From Pseudomonas sp. PA15(2017) (GTDB lineage: Bacteria; Pseudomonadota; Gammaproteobacteria; Pseudomonadales; Pseudomonadaceae), in NCBI RefSeq assembly GCF_001945395.1, contig NZ_MSXV01000053.1:1-64000 (forward strand): a DNA stretch of 64,000 nucleotides, in the 5' to 3' direction. Both the position numbers and the translations under genes were made by a program. The notes beneath the pieces were generated by a model. It worked only from the letters and a program-made list of their open reading frames with translations, searched no databases and had not been told where the DNA came from. Position 1 is the first letter of the stretch, and every line of letters starts with the position of its first letter. Below are positions 26,581 to 33,908 of the stretch, one piece after another.

Positions 26581-27234
26581 ATGGATACCACTTTGCTACT
26601 GCAGCCCCCACTTCCCGCCGACTCATGCGTGATCTGGCTGCACGGTCTGGGTGCAGACCGTTTCGATTTCCAGCCGGTCGCCGAGGCGCTGCAGCAATCA
26701 TTGCGCAGCACCCGCTTCGTGCTGCCCCAGGCGCCCACTCGGCCGGTGACCATCAACGGTGGCTGGGAAATGCCCAGCTGGTACGACATTCTGGCCATGA
26801 GCCCGGCCCGCGCCATCGACCGCGCGCAGCTCGAACAGTCGGCCCAGCAGGTCATCGACGTGATCGAGGCGCAGCGCGATGACGGCATCGATCCGGCGCG
26901 CATCTTCCTGGCCGGCTTTTCTCAGGGTGGCGCCGTGGTGCTGCATACCGCCTTCCTGCGCTGGCAAGGCCCGTTGGGCGGCGTGCTGGCACTGTCGACC
27001 TACGCGCCGAGCTTTGCGGACGAGCTGCAGTTGAGCGACTCCCAGCGCGCCGTTGCGGTCTACTGCCTGCATGGCAATCAGGATGCCGTGGTGCTGCCAA
27101 GCATGGGCCGCACTGCCCACGACTGGCTGCAAAGCCGTGGTGTTGCGGTGACCTGGCAGGAATACCCGATGGCTCATGAAGTGTTACCGCAAGAAATCGC
27201 CGATATCGGCGCCTGGCTCGCAAGCCGTCTGTAA
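26581..27234 (+). CDS. Carboxylesterase (alpha/beta hydrolase, EstB type)
   Basis: A 217-residue hydrolase of the phospholipase/carboxylesterase family. HGLGADRFDF gives the oxyanion region, GFSQGGAVVLH the nucleophile Ser, HGNQDAVV the catalytic Asp and YPMAHEV the catalytic His. No signal peptide, so it is cytosolic. It resembles carboxylesterase II of P. fluorescens. The physiological substrate is unknown; short acyl esters are usual for the family. Confidence 0.9.
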   Translation: MDTTLLLQPPLPADSCVIWLHGLGADRFDFQPVAEALQQSLRSTRFVLPQAPTRPVTINGGWEMPSWYDILAMSPARAIDRAQLEQSAQQVIDVIEAQRDDGIDPARIFLAGFSQGGAVVLHTAFLRWQGPLGGVLALSTYAPSFADELQLSDSQRAVAVYCLHGNQDAVVLPSMGRTAHDWLQSRGVAVTWQEYPMAHEVLPQEIADIGAWLASRL

Positions 27235-27441
27235 TGCGGCTTTTGGCGGCGCGCCTGTGATGGCCTTCACAGTCCCCGCGCCGCCGGTCGTCGGCACTAC
27301 GCAAGACGATTGTCAGCCCGCCTGACGGCGGATACTGTCAGGGTAATGAGGCTCGTTCGTCGATCACGAACGCGGTCATCGATCCATGGGAGCGTTGGCG
27401 ATGCCGATCGTTGAGCGTTTTCAAGCAAGGACGCACATGCC

Positions 27442-28380
27442 ATGAAGGCGGCCCACTGGCAAACCGACCTGCAGCAGCTTCGCCGGCTGCGCCTGTTCGA
27501 CAACGTCGCGCTCGGTAGCCTGAACCGATTGCTCGATGCCTTTCGCCCCTGCGAGCTGGAGGCGGCCGAAGTATTGCTCTCGCCGTTCGATCGCAACCAG
27601 TACCTTTATATAGTCGTCACCGGTAGCCTCAAGGTGTACCTGGGCTCGCTCGACAACCAGCCGGTCACCACCCTGGGCCCGGGCGATTGCGCCGGCGAGA
27701 TCAGTTTCCTCGACAACGAGCACCCCAGCGCCTACGTAGTGGCCACCGAGCCCAGCAGCGTACTGCGCCTGCACCGTGACGCGGTCACCTCGCTGTTCCA
27801 GCAGTCCCCGCAGATGATGCACAACCTGCTCAAGGTGCTCTGTGGTCGCGTTCGCCAAGGCAACCGGAAGCTGATCAACAGCGAGCAGAACGCCAATGTC
27901 GACAAGCTCACCGGCGCCTTCAATCGCCGCTGGCTGGAGCACGTATTCGAGCGTGAACGTGCGCGCTGCCTGATCGACAAGCAGCCGCTGTGCCTGCTGA
28001 TGCTCGATGTCGATCACTTCAAGGACTACAACGACCAGCACGGTCACCTGGCCGGTGATTACGCGCTGTGCTTGGTCGCCCATACCCTGCGCCGGCAGCT
28101 CAGGGCACGGGATAGTCTGGTGCGTTTCGGCGGCGAGGAGTTCGTGGTGCTGTTGCCCGAACTGGCGCTGCAGCAGGCTGCCGATGTGGCCGAGCGTCTG
28201 CGCGAGAGCCTGGAGCGGATCGGCTCCTTCTATTCACCGCTGGGCGCCCAGCCGGGCGTGACCGTCTCCCTGGGCCTGGCCCAGATGGCCGCCCGCGACG
28301 GCCTGGCCGGTCTGATCGCCCGGGCCGACAAGGCCCTGTACAAGGCCAAGAACAGCGGCCGTAACCGACTCTGTCATTGA
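27442..28380 (+). CDS. Diguanylate cyclase with N-terminal cNMP-binding domain
   Basis: A 312-residue soluble protein. Residues about 18-130 form a CAP/cNMP-binding domain (VVTGSLKVYL and GPGDCAGEISFLDNEHPSAY, the phosphate-binding-cassette region). Residues about 150-310 form a GGDEF domain with an intact active site GGEEF (230-234), an RxxD inhibitory site RARD (221-224) and DKLTGAFNRRWLE at its start. It should make c-di-GMP and be product-inhibited. The CAP domain may sense a nucleotide or act as a dimerising module; whether it binds cAMP cannot be read. Confidence 0.9.
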   Translation: MKAAHWQTDLQQLRRLRLFDNVALGSLNRLLDAFRPCELEAAEVLLSPFDRNQYLYIVVTGSLKVYLGSLDNQPVTTLGPGDCAGEISFLDNEHPSAYVVATEPSSVLRLHRDAVTSLFQQSPQMMHNLLKVLCGRVRQGNRKLINSEQNANVDKLTGAFNRRWLEHVFERERARCLIDKQPLCLLMLDVDHFKDYNDQHGHLAGDYALCLVAHTLRRQLRARDSLVRFGGEEFVVLLPELALQQAADVAERLRESLERIGSFYSPLGAQPGVTVSLGLAQMAARDGLAGLIARADKALYKAKNSGRNRLCH

Positions 28381-28400
28381 ATTGCCGTGAGCCTATGGAA

Positions 28401-28459
28401 GGCTAGGGTCTGTTGCCGTTTCACGCACGGCCGCGCCGAAACGGCAACAGAACCTAGCC
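28401..28459. mobile_element. Internally deleted MITE copy
   Basis: Two 22-base arms (28401-28422 and 28438-28459) are inverted with one mismatch and contain the family ends CTAGGGTCTGTTGCCG and CGGCAACAGAACCTAG. The 15-base loop ACGCACGGCCGCGCC equals the sequence just inside one terminus of the full copy at 32288-32636, reversed. So the copy kept about 35 bases of one end and 22 of the other and lost the middle. It lies between the cyclase and dipeptidase genes and forms a strong hairpin. Confidence 0.75.
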
Positions 28460-28483
28460 CTCCCCTGCCCCCTGGAACTCGTC

Positions 28484-29647
28484 ATGCGTAAGCGCCTGCT
28501 GGTCATCCCCATCGTCCTGTGCGTGGCTGCCGGGGTGTTCTTCACCCTGCCCAGCGTGCTCGACCGGCGCATGAACAGCGTCGAATCCCCCGCCCCCTAT
28601 CCGGCAGGCCAGGCGGCCACGCGCCTGCATGACACGCTGTTCATCGCCGACCTGCACGATGATGCCCTGCTCTGGGAGCGCGACCTGCTCAAGCGCTACA
28701 GCTATGGCCACTCTGACCTGCCGCGCATGCTCGACGGGCGCGTCGGGTTGCAGGTGTTTTCCACCGTCACCAAATCGCCCCGCGGGCTGAACTACGAAAG
28801 CAACGGCGCCGACAGCGACACCATCACCCTGCTCGCCATGGCCCAGCGCTGGCCACGAGCGACCTGGAACAGCCTGCTCGAGCGCGCGCTGTACCAGGCC
28901 GAGAAACTGCGCAGCGCCGCTGCCGGCAGCGAAGGCCGGATGATACTGATCAAGACCCGCGCCGACCTGAGCACCTTTCTTGAGGCCTGGAATCAGGATC
29001 CACGCCGCGTCGCCACACTGTTGGCCACCGAAGGCCTGCACCCACTGGAAGGCCGCCTGGAAAACCTCGACCGCCTTTACGACGCCGGTTTTCGCATGGC
29101 CGGCCTGACCCACTTCTTCGATAACGAAGTCGGCGGCTCGGCCCATGGCCTGAACAAAGGGGGCCTGACAGCCCTGGGCCGCCAGGTCGTCGCGCGCCTG
29201 GAAGAGAAATCCATGCTCATCGACCTGGCCCACGCCTCGCGCCCGCTGATGGACGACGTGCTGGCCATGGCCACGCGCCCGGTACTGGTGTCCCACGGCG
29301 GCGTCGAAGGCACCTGCCCCGGCACCCGCAACCTCAGCGACCGGCATATTCGCGCTATCGCCGCGACCGGTGGGGTGATCGGCATCGGCTACTGGGACAC
29401 GGCGGTGTGCGCCACTTCGGTGGCGGCCATCGTCAAGGCGATTCGCTATACGGCTGACCTGGTAGGCGTCGAGCACGTGGCCCTGGGGTCGGACTTCAAC
29501 GGCACCATTCATGCGCCCTTCGACGTCACCGGCCTGGCCCAGCTGACCGAAGGCCTGCTTGGCGCCGGTTTCAGCCACGCCGACATCGCTGCGATCATGG
29601 GCGGCAACGTCCAGCGTCTGCTGCTCGCCAGCCTGCCTGCGGACTGA
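28484..29647 (+). CDS. Membrane dipeptidase (peptidase M19)
   Basis: A 387-residue zinc dipeptidase of the renal-dipeptidase family. The N-terminus has an uncleaved anchor or signal (LLVIPIVLCVAAGVFF). Metal ligands are visible as ADLHDDALLW (His-x-Asp type), ATEGLHPLE (bridging Glu), LIDLAHAS and VLVSHGG. GLTHFFDNEVGGSAHG and the C-terminal GGNVQRLL are conserved. It probably hydrolyses dipeptides, including D-amino-acid forms, in the periplasm. Confidence 0.9.
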   Translation: MRKRLLVIPIVLCVAAGVFFTLPSVLDRRMNSVESPAPYPAGQAATRLHDTLFIADLHDDALLWERDLLKRYSYGHSDLPRMLDGRVGLQVFSTVTKSPRGLNYESNGADSDTITLLAMAQRWPRATWNSLLERALYQAEKLRSAAAGSEGRMILIKTRADLSTFLEAWNQDPRRVATLLATEGLHPLEGRLENLDRLYDAGFRMAGLTHFFDNEVGGSAHGLNKGGLTALGRQVVARLEEKSMLIDLAHASRPLMDDVLAMATRPVLVSHGGVEGTCPGTRNLSDRHIRAIAATGGVIGIGYWDTAVCATSVAAIVKAIRYTADLVGVEHVALGSDFNGTIHAPFDVTGLAQLTEGLLGAGFSHADIAAIMGGNVQRLLLASLPAD

Positions 29648-29742
29648 TCGACGGCCACCCACGACGGCGGCAGCAGGGTACTTCGCCCTGCCCGCGTCTT
29701 GCTTTACACTGGCTGGCGTTCATTCCTTAATCAATCGACGAG

Positions 29743-31173
29743 ATGACCGTGCTCAAAGCACTCAAAAAAATATTCGGCAAAGCCGAAAATGAGCCACACA
29801 GCTCAGTCTCCCCGACCCTCGAAGCCACTTCGCCTCCCGCCGCAGCGCCCCGCGAGGAGCGCCAGCCGCGCCCGCCGAAAGAAGCCGCCAGCGCCGAGCA
29901 GAAGCCCCAGAGCAAGCCCGCCAAGCCGCGTCGTGAACGTGCGCCCAAGCCGGTCGACACCTGGAAACTCGAGGATTTCAAGGTCGAACCCGCCCCTGGC
30001 AAGACACGCTTCCACGACTTCAAGCTGTCGCCGGAATTGATGCACGCCATTCACGACCTGGGCTTTCCGTACTGCACGCCGATCCAGGCCGGCATTCTCG
30101 GTTACACGCTCAAGGGTCAGGATGCCATCGGCCGCGCTCAGACCGGCACCGGCAAGACTGCGGCCTTCCTGATCTCGATCATCACCCAGTTGCAGCAGAC
30201 CCCGCCGCCCAAGGATCGCTACATGGGCGAGCCGCGCGCGCTGATCATCGCGCCGACCCGCGAGCTGGTGGTGCAGATCGCCAACGACGCCAAGGAACTG
30301 ACCAAGTACAGCGGCCTCAACGTGATGAGCTTCGTCGGCGGCATGGACTTCGACAAGCAGCTCAAGCAGCTGGAATCACGCTTTTGCGACATCCTGGTGG
30401 CCACGCCGGGCCGCCTGCTGGACTTCAACCAGCGCGGTGAAGTGCACCTGGACATGGTCGAGGTGATGGTGCTCGACGAAGCCGACCGCATGCTCGACAT
30501 GGGCTTCATCCCCCAGGTCCGGCAGATCATCCGCCAGACCCCGATGAAGGGCGAACGCCAGACCCTGCTGTTCTCCGCCACCTTCACCGAAGACGTGATG
30601 AACCTGGCCAAGCAGTGGACCACCGACCCGGCCATCGTCGAGATCGAGCCGGAGAACGTCGCCAGCGACACCGTCGAACAGCACGTCTACGCCGTCGCCT
30701 CGGCGGACAAGTACAAGCTGCTCTACAACCTGGTGACCCAGAACGACTGGACTCGCGTGATGGTGTTCGCCAACCGCAAGGACGAAGTGCGCCGTATCGA
30801 AGAACGCCTGACCCGTGACGGCATCAGTGCGGTGCAGATGTCCGGCGACATCCCCCAGCACAAGCGCATTCGTGCCCTGGAAGGTTTCCGCGAAGGCAAG
30901 ATCCGCGTCATGGTCGCCACCGACGTGGCCGGCCGCGGCATCCATGTCGACGGCATCAGCCACGTGATCAACTTCACCCTGCCGGAAGACCCGGACGACT
31001 ACGTGCACCGCATTGGCCGTACCGGCCGCGCCGGCACCAGCGGCACCTCGATCAGCTTTGCCGGCGAGGACGATGCCTTCGCCGTGCCACCGATCGAAGA
31101 GCTGATCGGCCGCAAGATCCAGTGCGAGATGCCACCGGACGAGCTGCTCAAGGCCGTACCGCGCAAGCATTGA
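29743..31173 (+). CDS. rhlB: DEAD-box RNA helicase RhlB
   Basis: A 476-residue helicase. After a basic, Pro/Ala-rich N-terminal extension (about 75 residues), the core follows: FPYCTPIQAG (Q motif), AQTGTGKTAAF (Walker A), APTRELV, GGMDFDKQ, VLDEADRMLDMGF (DEAD), FSATF, then domain 2 with VATDVAGRGIH and YVHRIGRTGRAG. RhlB unwinds RNA in mRNA turnover. The long N-terminal tail is typical of the Pseudomonas form and differs from the E. coli protein. Confidence 0.9.
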   Translation: MTVLKALKKIFGKAENEPHSSVSPTLEATSPPAAAPREERQPRPPKEAASAEQKPQSKPAKPRRERAPKPVDTWKLEDFKVEPAPGKTRFHDFKLSPELMHAIHDLGFPYCTPIQAGILGYTLKGQDAIGRAQTGTGKTAAFLISIITQLQQTPPPKDRYMGEPRALIIAPTRELVVQIANDAKELTKYSGLNVMSFVGGMDFDKQLKQLESRFCDILVATPGRLLDFNQRGEVHLDMVEVMVLDEADRMLDMGFIPQVRQIIRQTPMKGERQTLLFSATFTEDVMNLAKQWTTDPAIVEIEPENVASDTVEQHVYAVASADKYKLLYNLVTQNDWTRVMVFANRKDEVRRIEERLTRDGISAVQMSGDIPQHKRIRALEGFREGKIRVMVATDVAGRGIHVDGISHVINFTLPEDPDDYVHRIGRTGRAGTSGTSISFAGEDDAFAVPPIEELIGRKIQCEMPPDELLKAVPRKH

Positions 31174-31250
31174 TCGACTACGCCCAGGCGCAACGCCTGG
31201 GCACGCCGCGGCAACTTCAAGCAGCGGCACCAAGACAGGACGTCCACCCC

Positions 31251-32291
31251 ATGAAGCTGACCATAGATTCCAGTGACCTCAGCCGCGCCGTACAGGCCGG
31301 CGTCCTGCAGCCCGGCCAGGACCAGACCCTGCTGGCCTTTCTGCAACAGACGCCCACTGAGCGCCCCAGCTTCCAGCTCTCCCATATTGCCTATTACTTC
31401 GGCGCCCTGCTGATCATGGGCGCCATGGGCTGGCTGCTCACCGAAGCCTGGATGAACATCGGCGACCTGGCGCTGCTGGTGATCAGCACGGCTTACCTGC
31501 TGCTGTTCCTGCTCGGCGGGCGCAGCCTGTGGCGCCGCGGCCAGCCGATTCCCGGCGGCCTGCTCGGCGCCGTAGCGGTAAGCCTGACGCCGCTGGTGGT
31601 GTTCGCCGCACAAAGGCTGCTGGGCCTGTGGCCCCTGGATGACGCGCAGGCGGACTACGTCGACTACTACCGCTACGTGCAGGGTGGCTGGCTGGTCATG
31701 GAGGTGGCGACGGTGCTGGTCGGCCTGCTGGTGCTGCGCCTGCTGCCCTTCCCGTTCATCGTCATGCCGATTGCCGTGGCGCTGTGGTTCATGTCCATGG
31801 ACCTCAGCGAGCTGCTGCATGGCGAGTACTTCAGCTGGGAACAGCGCCGCGAGGTGTCGCTGTGGTTCGGCCTGGTGATTCTGCTCGCCAGCCTGCTGGT
31901 GGACGGCCGCAGCAGGCGCGATTACGCCTTCTGGGGTTACCTGGCCGGGTTGACGGCGTTCTGGGGCGGCCTGAGCCTGATGGACAGCGGCAGCGAACTG
32001 GGCAAGGCGCTGTACTGCCTGATCAACCTGGGCCTGATCGGTCTGTCGATATTGCTGCGCCGCCCGCTGTTCATGGTCTTCGGCGCCCTGGGCGTGGCCG
32101 GCTATCTCGGCTACCTGGCCCACGACGTGTTCGAGGATTCGCTGCTGTTCCCGGTGGTGGTCAGCCTGATCGGCCTTGGCGTGATGGGCCTCGGCCTGCT
32201 CTACCAGAAACGCCGCGAGGCGATGAGCGAGGCGTTGCGCCAGCAGCTACCAGCGAGTCTCCTGGCATTTCTGCCGGCGCTGCGGCGCTAG
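31251..32291 (+). CDS. Multi-pass membrane protein (DUF2157-like)
   Basis: A 346-residue integral membrane protein with about nine hydrophobic helices, such as YFGALLIMGAMGWLLTEAW and LVILLASLLVDGRSRRD. A soluble N-terminus of about 45 residues precedes them. It resembles DUF2157-type predicted membrane proteins, function unknown. The start at 31251 follows ACAGGA and begins MKLTIDSSDLSRAVQ. Its TAG stop is formed by the CTAG at the left end of the MITE, so the original C-terminus may have been identical or slightly longer. Confidence 0.75.
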   Translation: MKLTIDSSDLSRAVQAGVLQPGQDQTLLAFLQQTPTERPSFQLSHIAYYFGALLIMGAMGWLLTEAWMNIGDLALLVISTAYLLLFLLGGRSLWRRGQPIPGGLLGAVAVSLTPLVVFAAQRLLGLWPLDDAQADYVDYYRYVQGGWLVMEVATVLVGLLVLRLLPFPFIVMPIAVALWFMSMDLSELLHGEYFSWEQRREVSLWFGLVILLASLLVDGRSRRDYAFWGYLAGLTAFWGGLSLMDSGSELGKALYCLINLGLIGLSILLRRPLFMVFGALGVAGYLGYLAHDVFEDSLLFPVVVSLIGLGVMGLGLLYQKRREAMSEALRQQLPASLLAFLPALRR

Positions 32292-32636
32292 GGTCTGTTC
32301 CCGTTTCAGCGCGAGCCGCGTTGCCGCGAGAAATGGCCTCCGGTTAGGCGCAGGACGCAGGGAATGGACTAGCCGTGCGCGTTCTCCCTTGCCAAGTCCT
32401 GCAACGACAGCGGGGGCCATTTCCCGCGCAACCTAGGCGGCCCCACCCGAAGGGCCGGGCCAGTTTTTGTGCGATGCGGCGTTACTCGATGGCTCATTTG
32501 GCCCGCCAAACTTCGCATCTGTGTGACCCACATAGATGTGGGAAATGCCGCAAGCCCGCCGGGAGCGGGCGCGGCCCTTGCCTCGCACAAAAACTGGCTC
32601 CGGCGCGGCCGTGCGTGAAACGGGAACAGACCCTAG
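32288..32636. mobile_element. Full-length structured MITE, copy A
   Basis: A 349-bp element with 21-bp perfect terminal inverted repeats (CTAGGGTCTGTTCCCGTTTC...; 32288-32308 with 32616-32636), each ending in CTAG. Internal stems: CGCGAGAAATGGCC (32325-32338) with GGCCATTTCCCGCG (32415-32428); inside it GCAGGAC (32350-32356) with GTCCTGC (32396-32402); CCAGTTTTTGTGCGA (32460-32474) with TCGCACAAAAACTGG (32583-32597); and CCCACAT/ATGTGGG (32527-32542). No coding sequence is visible. It fills nearly all of the gap between two convergent genes. Confidence 0.8.
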
Positions 32637-32640
32637 GCCG

Positions 32641-33327
32641 TCAATTCGGTCGGTAGCGCGCCCAAAGCATCTCGAACTCGCGGCGGTACTCGGCGACCAG
32701 ATGCGGATCGTCGGTCACCAACAGGTTCTCCTCGTTGCTGGTACTGGCGCTGCGCGTCCAGTTGAAGCTGCCGTTGAGCAGCAGGCGACCGTCGAATAAA
32801 GCGAACTTGTGGTGCATGTGAAACGGGCTGTTGTCGATGCGCAGCGGCACGCCGGCATCGATCAGTTGCTGGATGTCGCTACCGACGTCGAAGCGCTTTT
32901 CGCTGTCGCTGATGATGCGCACGGTCAGCCCGCGGCGATGCACGGCGATCAGCTCGTCGCTGAGCTGGTCGTCGGAGATGGTGAATACGCAGACATCCAC
33001 CGACTCCCGGGCGTTGCGGCACAGGTCGCGGATGCGCTGGCGGCAGCTTTCACCGGGGCTGAAATGCGCACTGCTCCGGCCACGTATCGGTGAGCAGCGC
33101 ACCTCCAACGTCTTGATCACCTGCTCCAGCCATTTCAGGGCCGACACGGCGTTGTCCGGGTCGGTGATCAGTTCGCGCACCAGATCGAAGGCGCGGTTGC
33201 GCATGTAGCGCACCTGGTCGGGCGTCAGGTCGTTGCCCAGTTCGCGCAGTTCGTCGCGCTCCTCGTTGCTGAGCCTGAGGTCGACGAGGCTGTCACGCAG
33301 GTGTTGGTCGAGGCGATTGAAATCCAT
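32641..33327 (-). CDS. Phospholipase D-like nuclease
   Basis: A 228-residue protein. An N-terminal helical region (DFNRLDQHLRDSLVDLRLSN) precedes a PLD-superfamily domain with a single HKD motif, HHKFALFDGRLLLNGSFNWT, and a strand region VDVCVFTISDDQLSDEL. One HKD per chain implies a dimer, as in Nuc-type endonucleases and mitochondrial cardiolipin hydrolase-like proteins. It starts 2 bp after the rhomboid gene, the last gene of the eight-gene PspA/flotillin operon. ATG 33327 is the natural start; longer frames overlap the rhomboid gene. Confidence 0.85.
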   Translation of the reverse strand: MDFNRLDQHLRDSLVDLRLSNEERDELRELGNDLTPDQVRYMRNRAFDLVRELITDPDNAVSALKWLEQVIKTLEVRCSPIRGRSSAHFSPGESCRQRIRDLCRNARESVDVCVFTISDDQLSDELIAVHRRGLTVRIISDSEKRFDVGSDIQQLIDAGVPLRIDNSPFHMHHKFALFDGRLLLNGSFNWTRSASTSNEENLLVTDDPHLVAEYRREFEMLWARYRPN

Positions 33328-33329
33328 TT

Positions 33330-33908
33330 TTAACCTTGTCGAGTCCGTTTTCGAGTGCGACGTTTCTGGCCGCCGCGTTGCCATGAGGCGTACAGGCCGC
33401 CGCACAGTGCGCCAGCCAGGTGGTATTCGAACGAAACGCCCTGCTGGGGCAGCAGGCCGTAGAAAAAACCGCCGTACAGCACCAGAGCCAGGGCCGCCAG
33501 CAGCAGGTCGGCGAAGCTGCGGCGAAACCAGGCGCGGCCCAGCAACAGCCCCCACAAACCGAACAGCCAGCCGCTGGAGCCGACATGGATGCCGGTGCGC
33601 CCGAACAGCCAGACCAGCACGCCACTGACGACGATGATGAACAGGCTGGCGCGGATGAACTCGGCCCGTGACTCCAGCAGCGCCAGGGCGCCCAGCACCA
33701 TGAAGCCGCTGAGGTTGCCGAACAGATGCAGCCAGCTGCCGTGCAACCAGGGCGCCAGGGCGATGCCCGGCAACGCCTGCACCTCGCGCGGGATCAGCCC
33801 GAAGCGGTTGAGGCTGTAGCCGTCCAGGCTGTTGATGAGTTGCAGCACGACCATCACCGCAGCGATGCCGAACAGCAGTTTTAGGCGCGGCAACAGCCAG
33901 AGCGTCAC
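33330..33908 (-). CDS. Rhomboid-family intramembrane serine protease
   Basis: A 192-residue, six-helix membrane protein. The nucleophile motif GSSGWLFGLWG contains the catalytic Ser, and the catalytic His is in FEYHLAGALCGG. The upstream segment HGSWLHLFGNLSGF matches the L1/helix-2 region. A basic C-terminal tail (QKRRTRKRTRQG) follows. Rhomboids cleave single-pass membrane proteins within the bilayer. It overlaps the giant ATPase gene by 4 bases (ATGA), so the two are translated together. Confidence 0.85.
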   Translation of the reverse strand: MTLWLLPRLKLLFGIAAVMVVLQLINSLDGYSLNRFGLIPREVQALPGIALAPWLHGSWLHLFGNLSGFMVLGALALLESRAEFIRASLFIIVVSGVLVWLFGRTGIHVGSSGWLFGLWGLLLGRAWFRRSFADLLLAALALVLYGGFFYGLLPQQGVSFEYHLAGALCGGLYASWQRGGQKRRTRKRTRQG

